From Martinezella dioscoreae (lineage in GTDB: Bacteria; Pseudomonadota; Alphaproteobacteria; Rhizobiales; Rhizobiaceae), in NCBI RefSeq assembly GCF_009176305.1, contig NZ_BLAJ01000003.1, positions 186,001 to 250,000 on the forward strand: 64,000 bases of DNA, in the 5' to 3' direction. The notes under the pieces were generated by a model. That model searched no databases, had not been told where the DNA came from, and saw only the letters and a list, made by a program, of their open reading frames with translations. Shown piece by piece: positions 25,591 to 33,886 of the stretch. A program made the translations under genes and the position numbers. Every line of letters begins with the position of its first letter. Within the stretch, counting starts at the first letter, position 1.

Positions 25591-25606
25591 TCTAATTGTT
25601 GACAAC
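25591..25606. promoter_or_regulatory. Candidate operator shared with the XRE gene
   Basis: TCTAATTGTTGACAAC. The first 15 bases are identical to the minus-strand sequence before the XRE gene (6325-6339). It lies about 185 bases before the small ORF that precedes the recombinase, so it may link recombinase expression to the XRE repressor. Binding is inferred. Confidence 0.33.
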
Positions 25607-25789
25607 CTAGCCTACTTTTCAGGTATGGATTTCCTGAAACGGAGTCAGACGAAGAATATTCATGTCGTCAGACTCGACATAACGTGGCGACTGTGTCATA
25701 CCGGCATTACACATCGTTACAGCGCATAGAGACCGGTGAAGCAAACTCGACGCATTGCCGGGAGTGTTCAGTTTTGCCTGGAGATGCAT

Positions 25790-26080
25790 ATGACCGGTAT
25801 CCCTGATGAGGACTCCACCCTCGACCACAGTCGCAAACTTCCGGCAGTAACCCGGCAAAATCAGCAGGCGTCTCTACAAGAGGACGGAACTGGTCGGCCA
25901 CCAGAAGTGCCTGCGGAGGTCAGCCATGCCTCGCACCTGTCGACGACGATCATAAACCAACGGCCAAACATGGCGAAGTGGCAGGTATTAAACTCCGTCG
26001 CGTTACCTCCGCGCGTTACCGAACGGGAGGTCTTTGCCCTGGCCACCATATTGAACCGCAGCTCTTGGTCAAAGTTCTAG
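25790..26080 (+). CDS. Small ORF directly before the recombinase
   Basis: A 96-codon frame from ATG 25790, with GGAG 6 bases upstream, ending 12 bases before the recombinase start. The product is hydrophilic with a more structured end (MAKWQVLNSVALPPRVTERE). The good ribosome site and tight spacing suggest it is co-transcribed with the recombinase and could be a small accessory or regulatory protein. I recognise no family, and the coding signal is weak. Confidence 0.35.
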   Translation: MTGIPDEDSTLDHSRKLPAVTRQNQQASLQEDGTGRPPEVPAEVSHASHLSTTIINQRPNMAKWQVLNSVALPPRVTEREVFALATILNRSSWSKF

Positions 26081-26092
26081 GGAGCAACGTCG

Positions 26093-27949
26093 ATGACCAA
26101 CATCCGCCGGAGATCCGGGCCGAAACAAGTAAGCGTAAATAAGCCGAAACCGAAGAGAGGCAAGAAAGAACAATTGTCCAAGTCGGTACACGTTGAGACG
26201 CAGCCGGCCTTGGAAATGCTCTTCAACGATGTCCTGAACCGGCAGGCGAAGAAAGAAAGCGCCGCAGATCGTCGGAGACGACAATCAGCCTCCATGGACG
26301 AAACGTCCCAAACGCTTTCAGGTCCGACGCGTGCCGCTCTATACATTCGCGTTTCTGGCGACAAGAGCGTGAAAAGTGATCTTTCGATGCCTGATCAAGA
26401 AGCCCAGCTTCGAAAGTTTTGCGACCAGCAGCAATGGGAGATTGTTGCTGTATACTACGAGCCAGGTAGGTCTGCGAAATCCACCGCACGAAAAGAATTC
26501 AGAAGAATGATCAGAGACGCCTCTGCTGAAGGCGATCCACCATTCGACAAGATATTGATCCACAGCACGTCCAGGTTCGCTAGATCATCCAGGGATTACT
26601 TGATCTTCGAAGCTCTTCTTCATCATCGACGTATCGAGATTTTGGCGATTTCGCAGACCTTCTCGAAGGATGCAGGCGGAATGGTCTCCTTACGCATGAC
26701 CAATCTGATGGATGAGTTTCACTCGATACGATCGTCGGTAGATTCAACGCGTGCACGCGTCCGAATGGTTGACAAAGGATACTGGCCGGGTGGGGTTCCC
26801 CCGCACGGTTACAAATGCGTTCCCTGTCCCGAGAACCGGCAGCGATCCCGTCTTGCCGTTCACGACGAGGAGAGGCTAACGGTCGAGAAAGTTTATTCAA
26901 TGGCCGTCTACGGAGACGGGAGTGGCCCGCCGATGGGGGTCAAATCAATAGTAGTCTGGCTGAATGAGCACGGGTATCGAACCAGATCGGGATCGCGATG
27001 GAGTGTTCAAGGAATTCATAGGATGCTGACCCATTCGATCTACTACGGCCAGTACTTCTGGGGAGTGAACCAAACCGAGCACCAATTTCAGGAAAAATAT
27101 GAGCCACGTTATCTGCAGGTAGCCCCCATCGTCTCCCGCGGAGATTTTGATAAGGTCCAGCAAATGCTTACGTTCCGGAATCCCCGAAAGTCAGGCGCCA
27201 AGCTGGTGAGCAGCCCGCTCTTGCTGTCAGGGATAGCAAGATGCGCCTGCGGCGCGTCTATGACATTAGGCACGGGAACAGGTAAGAAGGGCCGTATCTA
27301 TCGCTACTACAGATGCAGCAGCGATGCACGGGGTACGAATGTTCGCGCCTCCGCCTCACCAGAGGAGAGGAAATGTAGTCGCCCGCGGGTAGCCGAAGAT
27401 GACCTAGACTCCGTTGTCCTTGAACAAGTCCGCGATCAGGTGCTCTGCCATGATCGATTGTTTGAGTTGCTGACTCGATTACGGGACCGCGAAATGCTGG
27501 CGAGAGAAAAGGAAAATATCCTGGTACCTCAGCTCCGGACGCGTATAGCCGCAGCCGAAAAGGCGCTGACTGGGCTGTTCGCAATTGCTAAACAAGTGCC
27601 GTCAATTAGTGAGCAACGCCCTTATCAAGACGATGTTGCCGCAGTGTCGGTCGAGCTCAGAACCGCGAATCAGATGCTCTCAGACTTGCTTCGACGCACC
27701 TATGACCACGCCGGGGGCATTACGCCGGAAAGCGTCGATCTATTCCGTAACGACATGCTAGAACTGCTTTTCGGTGAGAACAGAGCGGTCGCAAAAATCT
27801 ATTTGAGCACGATCGTAGCTGTTGTGATCGTCGGAGAGCGCACCATCGATATCCAAGGTCACATATCCGATCTGGCCTCAGGTGTCGACCACGCCAAACA
27901 ATGCAGCCTTGGATCATCTGCGTCAGGGGTTCGTACATATGAACGCAGA
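26093..27949 (+). CDS. Large serine recombinase (element integrase); frame has no own stop before the tRNA
   Basis: The ATG at 26093 has GGGAG 8 bases upstream. After a basic N-terminal extension of about 75 residues comes the serine-recombinase catalytic domain: ALYIRVSGDKSVKSDLSMPDQ with the nucleophile serine, then RKEFRRMIRDA and STSRFARSSRDY. A recombinase domain follows (about 230-330, containing GGVPPHGYKC and IHRMLTHSIYYG), then a zinc ribbon (CACGASM near 387 with a later CRY-type Cys) and a coiled-coil segment near 470-510. Such enzymes integrate and excise mobile elements without a long repeat. The coding frame does not stop. It runs on through the antisense of tRNA-Ser and part of the next gene to 29512, so the true C-terminus here is uncertain; recognisable homology fades near 27880. 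Confidence 0.85.
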
Positions 27950-28039
27950 TGGCGGAGAAGATGGGATTCGAACCCACGATACCATTTCTGGTATACTCCC
28001 TTAGCAGGGGAGCGCCTTCGACCACTCGGCCACCTCTCC
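27950..28039 (-). tRNA. tRNA-Ser (anticodon GCU)
   Basis: The minus strand starts GGAGAGGTGGCCGAGTGG and has an anticodon loop CTGCTAA (anticodon GCT). It has a class II variable arm, a T-loop GTTCGAATC, and ends in TCTCCGCCA with the CCA encoded. The acceptor stem pairs over seven positions with one wobble. The total length of 90 fits serine tRNAs. It reads AGC/AGU codons. Its 3' end faces the accessory island, the usual orientation for an integration site. Confidence 0.95.
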
Positions 28040-28168
28040 GGTGCGGCCCTGATAGGGCCATTCATTTATCGACGCAAGCGCTTTTTCGCGCTTGTGTACG
28101 TTCTTTCCATGATTCAGCAACAGGCGATTGCCGGCCGAACCATGCTCCGGCCGGCTCGAAAATTCACA

Positions 28169-29386
28169 TCAAGCCAGCAGCTGCTTCAAATCCGCGGCCG
28201 GGTCGGCAAGGATCTCCCGGGATGGATTGGCGCCGGTTTCCAGCAGCTTTTTGCCGGTCACATAGGCCTTTGCGTCGTTTATCGCGTCGACGGCTATGAA
28301 ACGACCCTGCTTGAAATACCAGACGGAAGCAGCACCCTCGCGCGCGCCGGGACGCAGAAGCGTCTCGTCGTAACCCAGATTGAAACCGGCGATCTGCAGT
28401 TTGACGTCATATTGATCCGACCAGAACCACGGCTTCGGGTCATAGGCCTTTTCGTTGCCGGCTATGATTCCCGCCGCGGCTTCTGCCTGGTCGACGGCAT
28501 TCTGCACGGATTCGAGCCTGATACGGCCCCCCTCCCATGGCAACTCCACGCAATCACCCATGGCGAAGATTGCGGGATCGGAGGTGCGGGCAAACGAATC
28601 GACGACGATGCCGTTGCCGACCTCAAGGCCGGCCTCCTTGGCAAGCCTATCATTGGGAGCAACGCCGATGCCAACGACAACGAAATCGACATCGATGGTA
28701 GATCCATCGGACAATTCGGCGGCGGCGACATGGCCGTTGCGACCGATGAGCTGCTTCAGCCCGGTCTTCTCCCGAATGACCACGTCGTGCTTCTGATGGA
28801 TGGCCCGGAAAATATCGGCCGTTTCCTTGGCCGCCACCCGCTGCAATATCCGGTCGCCCATCTCGATGAGCGTGACCTCAAGGCCGCGATGGCGCGCGAC
28901 AGCGGCTGCCTCAAGCCCGATATAGCCGCCGCCGATGATAAGCACCCGGCGTCCGGGGCGCATCTCGCCGGCAAGAAGATCGGCATCGCGCTTGTCGCGG
29001 GCGAGATAGACGCCTTCGAGCGCGCCGCCGACGGAGGGCGGCAGGCGGCGGGGCGTCGAGCCCGTCGCAAGCGCCAGCGTCTCATAATCCAGCCTGGAGC
29101 CGTCCTGCATGACGATCTGCTTTGCGGCACGATCGATCTGCTCGACCCAGGTGGACACACGAATCTCGACATTATTGTCGGCATACCAATGTTCAGGCCG
29201 GAACAGCAGGCGATCAAAAGTCATTTCGCCGAGCAGATACTTCTTGGTCAGTGGCGGTCGCTGATAGGGAAGATTCTCTTCAGCACCGACGATGGTGATC
29301 GGCCGCGAATCACCCAACCCGCGCAATTTGGCAGCGAGCGCGAAACCCGCCTGCCCGGCCCCGATAATGACCAATCTGCCCGTCAC
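28169..29386 (-). CDS. FAD/NAD(P)-dependent ferredoxin/rubredoxin reductase-like oxidoreductase
   Basis: About 405 residues from a GTG start at 29386 (GGAG 8 bases upstream); the longer ATG frame adds 29 residues with no homology. The FAD-binding GAGQAG is at 9-14, and the second nucleotide motif GGGYIGLEAAA lies near 150 for NAD(P)H. The FAD-closing motif is SDPAIFAMGDCVE near 265. The C-terminal domain resembles the reductase of ferredoxin or rubredoxin-linked dioxygenase systems. It would pass electrons from NAD(P)H to an iron-sulfur protein. No partner ferredoxin is nearby. It is the first chromosomal gene after the tRNA. Confidence 0.9.
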   Translation of the reverse strand: MTGRLVIIGAGQAGFALAAKLRGLGDSRPITIVGAEENLPYQRPPLTKKYLLGEMTFDRLLFRPEHWYADNNVEIRVSTWVEQIDRAAKQIVMQDGSRLDYETLALATGSTPRRLPPSVGGALEGVYLARDKRDADLLAGEMRPGRRVLIIGGGYIGLEAAAVARHRGLEVTLIEMGDRILQRVAAKETADIFRAIHQKHDVVIREKTGLKQLIGRNGHVAAAELSDGSTIDVDFVVVGIGVAPNDRLAKEAGLEVGNGIVVDSFARTSDPAIFAMGDCVELPWEGGRIRLESVQNAVDQAEAAAGIIAGNEKAYDPKPWFWSDQYDVKLQIAGFNLGYDETLLRPGAREGAASVWYFKQGRFIAVDAINDAKAYVTGKKLLETGANPSREILADPAADLKQLLA

Positions 29387-29522
29387 GATCCGTACTCCAT
29401 TGTTATTATGGCGAGCCCCAGTATGGACGCGCTCGTAGGATTCAGGGGTAACGCCTGCATCCGCAAGCGTCAATCACGACTGACCCTGCGCCCCGGATCG
29501 GGAGAAAGTTAGGCCGACAGGC

Positions 29523-30641
29523 TCAGCCTGATATTTCGACCCAGCGGCGCTCGTGGAAGGATTGCGCCATGGCGTGCACCGATTTCTCGATTCGCAGCCC
29601 ATCCTTGAAAGCCACGACTGACGCAGCTTCGCCCCCTATGGCTCGGATCAGCTCGCGGCATTCGATGATCTTCAGATCGTTGAAGCCAAGGCCGTGGCCG
29701 GGCGCCGGGATGAAGCGGTCATAGGGTTTGTGCGCGGGTGCGGCCAGCACCTTGCGGAAGCCCTGTTCGCTGTCCCTGCCCTCGGCTTGGTAGAGCTCGA
29801 ATTCGTTCATGCGCTCCTGGTCATAGGAGATCGAGCCTTTGGAGCCGAAGATCTGCAACGCGATCCGTCCCTTGCGGCCCCAAGCGGAGCGGTTGGCCAT
29901 GAGAACCACGGAAATGCCGCCGCCAAGCCGCATCAGCACATTGGCGAGATCGTGATTTTCGACCGCGCGGCTGCCACCATCCTTCAACGGCCGTTCGGCA
30001 TAGGGCTTCACCATGTCGGTAATGACGGCTTCCACATGGCCGAACAGGAACCAGAGCAGCGAAAGCGGATGCACGGCGAAATCATCGAGAGCGCCATAAC
30101 CGGAGGCAAGTTCGCTCTTCCAATAGAATAGGCCGTTCGGATCGGCCATGAAGTCCTCGTCCATCTCGACGCGGACGTGATTGACCGCTCCGATCGCGCC
30201 TTCCGCAATCAGCGCCTTGATGTGCCGCATCACCGGGTTCTGGATATAATTGTAGCCGAGAATGGCAACCTTGCCCGAGGCCTTGGCCGCAGCCAGCATG
30301 CGTTCGGCATCGCCATAGGATGGCGCCATCGGCTTTTCACACCAGACATGTTTGCCGGCTTCAAGGGCTGCGATCGCCATTTCCGGGTGGAACTGGTTGG
30401 GGGTCGTGACCGAGACGACGTCGACTTCCGGATCTGCGATGAGCTCGCGCCAGTCGGCCGTTGCCTTTTCGAAGCCGAATTCGTCGCCGCGCGCCTTTGC
30501 CAGATCGGCATTGGCTTCGGCAAGATGCACCAGGCGCGGCCGCGCGACATCGCCGAATACTGTTTTGACCGCATTCCATGCCAGTGCATGGCATTTGCCC
30601 ATATAACCGGTGCCGATCAATCCAACGCCCAACGGCTTCAT
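29523..30641 (-). CDS. iolY: Gfo/Idh/MocA-family inositol-type dehydrogenase
   Basis: A 372-residue NAD(P)-dependent dehydrogenase. The Rossmann motif GLIGTGYMGKCHA is at 8-19, and the family EKP motif with catalytic lysine is at 102-104. A DDFAVHPLSLLWFLFG segment supplies the active-site Asp and His. It is divergent from iolR across 233 bases. This matches the order I know from Sinorhizobium meliloti (iolY beside iolRCDEB), where iolY acts in scyllo-inositol use. The symbol is by position and family; activity on myo- or another inositol isomer is possible. Confidence 0.85.
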   Translation of the reverse strand: MKPLGVGLIGTGYMGKCHALAWNAVKTVFGDVARPRLVHLAEANADLAKARGDEFGFEKATADWRELIADPEVDVVSVTTPNQFHPEMAIAALEAGKHVWCEKPMAPSYGDAERMLAAAKASGKVAILGYNYIQNPVMRHIKALIAEGAIGAVNHVRVEMDEDFMADPNGLFYWKSELASGYGALDDFAVHPLSLLWFLFGHVEAVITDMVKPYAERPLKDGGSRAVENHDLANVLMRLGGGISVVLMANRSAWGRKGRIALQIFGSKGSISYDQERMNEFELYQAEGRDSEQGFRKVLAAPAHKPYDRFIPAPGHGLGFNDLKIIECRELIRAIGGEAASVVAFKDGLRIEKSVHAMAQSFHERRWVEISG

Positions 30642-30827
30642 TTACCCTTCCTCCTCAAATCCGCTCCCGAAGTTGCGCGATTTTTGGAATATTTAGACCG
30701 TTTTGACAAGCACACTCATGGCATCGGCATCTCTTCTGCAGGCAAGAATTCATATTTACACATTTAAAATCATGAACTTAAAATTATTCGTGCCGAACGA
30801 TTCAAAATCCGGTATCGTTGGAAATAT

Positions 30828-30841
30828 GGAACGTTTGTTTC
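30828..30841. promoter_or_regulatory. IolR-type site upstream of iolR
   Basis: GGAA-CGTTTG-TTTC fits, with one mismatch, the GGAA-N6-TTCC motif described for RpiR-type IolR in rhizobia. It lies 34 bases before the iolR start, consistent with autoregulation. Confidence 0.5.
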
Positions 30842-30874
30842 ATTACGGGCATTGGGGGAGCTGAAGGACGGTGC

Positions 30875-31747
30875 ATGGACAACAATATCGAGACGCAGAC
30901 CAAGGTACCACGCGACTTCGAAAGCCTGCGCAGCACCATTATAGAGCGCAAGAATGCCATGCCGAAGCGGTTGGCCCAGGTTGCCGCCTTTGCGCTCGGC
31001 AATCCCGATGAGATCGCCTTCGGCACGACGGCCAGCATCGCCGCTGCCGCCGAAGTTCAGCCTTCCACATTGGTGCGCCTTGCTCATCACCTCGGCTATG
31101 AGGGCTTTTCCGATCTTCAGAGCATCTTTCGTGAACGGCTGCGCGACCGGACGCTGAGCTATGAGGAGCGGCTGGTAACGCTCGAACGCTCCGGCATCGA
31201 GAACGAAGAGGCCAGCATTCTCTCGGGCTTCCTCTCTGCGGCGAGCCAATCCGTCAACAAGCTCGCCGCAACCATCGAGACCGACACCTTCGCCAAGGCC
31301 GTCGACGTGCTCGCAGCGGCCGAGACGATCTATCTCATCGCCAAGCGCCGCTCCTATCCGCTGACGGCACATATGACCTATGCCTTCTCCAAGCTGAACA
31401 TTCGTCACCAGATCGTCGCCTCGCCGAACGGCATCGACGGCGAGATCACCCGCTTCGCAACGGAGAAGGACGCCGCCATCGCCGCGAGCTTTTCGCCCTA
31501 TGCCGCCGATAGCCTGGCGCAGGCACAGGATCTCGCCTCGCGCAACGTCCCGGTCATCGCCATTACCGATTCGGCCTTTTCGCCGCTTACCGCTTGCGCC
31601 GACTACTGGTTTGAAGTGGCTGAAGCCGATTTTGCGGGTTTCCGCTCGCTATCGGCATCGATGGCGCTGATCATGGCCTTTCCTGTCGCCATCGCCGAGC
31701 GCCGTCGAAAAGCTGCGACAAAAGCCGATAAAACGAAAATGGAATAA
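30875..31747 (+). CDS. iolR: RpiR/MurR-family regulator of inositol catabolism
   Basis: 290 residues from ATG 30875 (AAGGA 6 bases upstream). The N-terminal HTH_6 domain (about 1-90) contains MPKRLAQVAAFALGNPDE and IAAAAEVQPSTLVRLAHHLG. The C-terminal SIS domain (about 120-260) binds a phosphosugar-like effector. Position between iolY and iolC identifies it as the repressor of the inositol genes, presumably released by a pathway intermediate. It is likely transcribed with or just ahead of iolC; a 179-base gap with two IolR-type sites separates them. Confidence 0.93.
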   Translation: MDNNIETQTKVPRDFESLRSTIIERKNAMPKRLAQVAAFALGNPDEIAFGTTASIAAAAEVQPSTLVRLAHHLGYEGFSDLQSIFRERLRDRTLSYEERLVTLERSGIENEEASILSGFLSAASQSVNKLAATIETDTFAKAVDVLAAAETIYLIAKRRSYPLTAHMTYAFSKLNIRHQIVASPNGIDGEITRFATEKDAAIAASFSPYAADSLAQAQDLASRNVPVIAITDSAFSPLTACADYWFEVAEADFAGFRSLSASMALIMAFPVAIAERRRKAATKADKTKME

Positions 31748-31754
31748 ACATTCC
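31741..31754. promoter_or_regulatory. IolR-type operator upstream of iolC
   Basis: GGAA-TAAACA-TTCC, an exact GGAA-N6-TTCC palindrome. It overlaps the iolR stop codon and precedes a TTGACA box at 31758-31763. Confidence 0.6.
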
Positions 31755-31770
31755 GAATTGACAAAATCTC

Positions 31771-31784
31771 GGAACCAATGTTTC
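31771..31784. promoter_or_regulatory. Second IolR-type site in the iolC promoter
   Basis: GGAA-CCAATG-TTTC, one mismatch from the palindrome, placed 30 bases after the first site. It falls between the TTGACA box and the likely start of transcription, a good position for repression. Confidence 0.5.
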
Positions 31785-31926
31785 ACTACAACCAAGATCA
31801 CGGCCGCGGGAGATGGCTGCCAGATCCATAGCAACCGGGACGAAACGAACACCGGCACTTTCAATAACGCATGATCTCGGCGCAGGCTGAAAAGCAAAAG
31901 AGGTCATGCTCCGACGGGAGGACATC

Positions 31927-33861
31927 ATGGCACACGACAATTCTGGCGCTGGGCCGGACGCAAAACTCGATGTGATCACCATCGGCCGCTCCTCCGTCGA
32001 CCTTTATGGTCAGCAGATCGGCTCGAAGCTCGAAGACATCGCCTCTTTCGCCAAATCGGTCGGCGGCTGCCCGGCCAATATCGCCATCGGCACGGCGCGG
32101 CTCGGCCTGAAATCCGGCCTTATCACCCGTGTCGGCGACGAGCAGATGGGCCGCTTCATCCGCGAGCAGACCGCCCGCGAAGGTGTGGCCGTCGACGGGA
32201 TCGCAACAGACAAGGAACGGCTGACGGCGCTGGTATTGCTCGCGGTCGAGGCCGAAGGCGTCTCGCCGATGATCTTCTATCGGTCAGATTGCGCCGACAT
32301 GGCGCTGAACGAAGACGATATCGACGAAGGCTTCATCAAGTCCTCGGGCGCTGTTCTGGTCTCCGGCACGCATTTCTCCAAGCCCAACACCGAAGCGGCC
32401 CAACGCAAGGCGATCCGCATCGCCAAGGCGAACGGCCGCAAGGTGATCTTCGATATCGATTACCGGCCGAACCTCTGGGGCCTCGCCGGCCATGCCGAAG
32501 GCTTCGAGCGCTATGTGAAGTCGGATCGCGTGTCCTCCAAAATGAAGGAGACCTTGCCGGATTGCGACCTGATCGTCGGCACGGAAGAAGAGATCATGAT
32601 CGCCTCCGGCGCCGACGACGTGCTCGGCGCCTTGAGGGAAATTCGCCGTCTCTCGTCCGCCGTCATCGTGCTGAAACGCGGCGCCATGGGCTGCATCGTC
32701 TATGAAGGCCCGATTTCGGACGATCTCGAAGCCGGCATCGTCGGCCAGGGTTTCCCGATCGAGGTCTTCAACGTTCTCGGCGCAGGCGATGCCTTCATGT
32801 CCGGCTTCCTGCGCGGCTATCTGCGCGGCGAGCCCTTGAAGACCTGTGCCACTTGGGCGAATGCCTGCGGCGCCTTCGCCGTCTCGCGCCTGCTCTGCTC
32901 GCCGGAGTATCCGACCTGGACGGAGCTCGATTTCTTCCTGAAGACGGGCAGCAAGCATAGGGCGCTGCGCAAGGACGAGGCAATCAACCACATTCATTGG
33001 GCGACGACCCGCCGCGCCGATGAAATCCCGCTGCTGATGGCGCTTGCGATCGACCATCGCTCGCAGCTCGTCAGCGTCTGCGATGAACTGGGCATCGGCC
33101 ATGACAAGATCGTCGCCTTCAAGCGGCTGGCCGTCGAGGCGGCGGCTCGGGTGGCCGACGGCCGCCCCGGCTACGGCATGCTGATCGATGAGCGCTTCGG
33201 GCGCGACGCCTTCTTCGATGCGGCAACCAAGAATTTCTCCTGGATCGGCCGCCCTGTCGAACTGCCGGGATCGAAGCCGCTGAAATTCGAATTCAGCCAG
33301 GACATCGGCTCCCAGCTCGTCGAATGGCCGCTCAATCATTGCATCAAATGCCTATGCTTCTACCATCCGGACGATCCGCAAGAATTGAAGGCGGAGCAGC
33401 AGGAGAAGCTGCGGACCCTGTTCGAGGCCGCGCGCAAGGTAGGACGCGAACTGCTGGTGGAAATCATCGCCAGCAAGAACGGACCACTGACCGACGATAC
33501 GATTCCGAGGGCAATGGAAGAGCTCTATGCACTCGGCATCAAGCCGGACTGGTGGAAGCTGGAGCCGCAGGAATCGACGGCTGCCTGGAAAAAAATCGAT
33601 GCCGTGATCGCCAAAAATGATCCATGGTGCCGTGGTATCGTCCTGCTCGGCCTGGAGGCGCCGGCGGAAGAACTGATCCGCAGCTTCGAGGCGACGCTGG
33701 CGGCTCCCTCGGTCAAGGGCTTCGCCGTTGGGCGGACCATCTTCTCCGATGCGGCCCGTGCGTGGCTCTCGGGTGGCATGAACGACGAGGAAGCGATTGC
33801 CGACATGGCCGGCCGTTTCCGGCAACTGACGGACGCGTGGCTCAAGACTCGCGGCCTGTGA
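31927..33861 (+). CDS. iolC: Bifunctional 5-dehydro-2-deoxygluconokinase (IolC) with DUF2090 aldolase-like domain
   Basis: 644 residues from ATG 31927 with GGGAGG 5 bases upstream. Residues 10-325 are a PfkB-type sugar kinase: GGCPANIAIG near 46-55 and the anion-hole/catalytic motif NVLGAGDAFMSGF near 285. It phosphorylates 5-dehydro-2-deoxy-D-gluconate. Residues about 330-640 are DUF2090, related to class I aldolases, found fused to IolC in many proteobacteria and thought to cleave the phosphorylated product (the IolJ step). It is the first enzyme gene of iolCDEB. Confidence 0.95.
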   Translation: MAHDNSGAGPDAKLDVITIGRSSVDLYGQQIGSKLEDIASFAKSVGGCPANIAIGTARLGLKSGLITRVGDEQMGRFIREQTAREGVAVDGIATDKERLTALVLLAVEAEGVSPMIFYRSDCADMALNEDDIDEGFIKSSGAVLVSGTHFSKPNTEAAQRKAIRIAKANGRKVIFDIDYRPNLWGLAGHAEGFERYVKSDRVSSKMKETLPDCDLIVGTEEEIMIASGADDVLGALREIRRLSSAVIVLKRGAMGCIVYEGPISDDLEAGIVGQGFPIEVFNVLGAGDAFMSGFLRGYLRGEPLKTCATWANACGAFAVSRLLCSPEYPTWTELDFFLKTGSKHRALRKDEAINHIHWATTRRADEIPLLMALAIDHRSQLVSVCDELGIGHDKIVAFKRLAVEAAARVADGRPGYGMLIDERFGRDAFFDAATKNFSWIGRPVELPGSKPLKFEFSQDIGSQLVEWPLNHCIKCLCFYHPDDPQELKAEQQEKLRTLFEAARKVGRELLVEIIASKNGPLTDDTIPRAMEELYALGIKPDWWKLEPQESTAAWKKIDAVIAKNDPWCRGIVLLGLEAPAEELIRSFEATLAAPSVKGFAVGRTIFSDAARAWLSGGMNDEEAIADMAGRFRQLTDAWLKTRGL

Positions 33862-33886
33862 GAATCTAGCATTTGGGAGGCGCCCG

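Noticed and set aside
27950..29512. Continuation of the recombinase frame as a single 1139-residue protein
   Set aside because: This part is the antisense of tRNA-Ser and of a well-supported FAD oxidoreductase gene. The translated segment near the tRNA (RWDSNPR-like) is the familiar antisense-tRNA peptide, so it is not a real domain.
32284..33339. 351-codon minus-strand frame opposite iolC
   Set aside because: A shadow of iolC with biased composition and no motifs or ribosome site.
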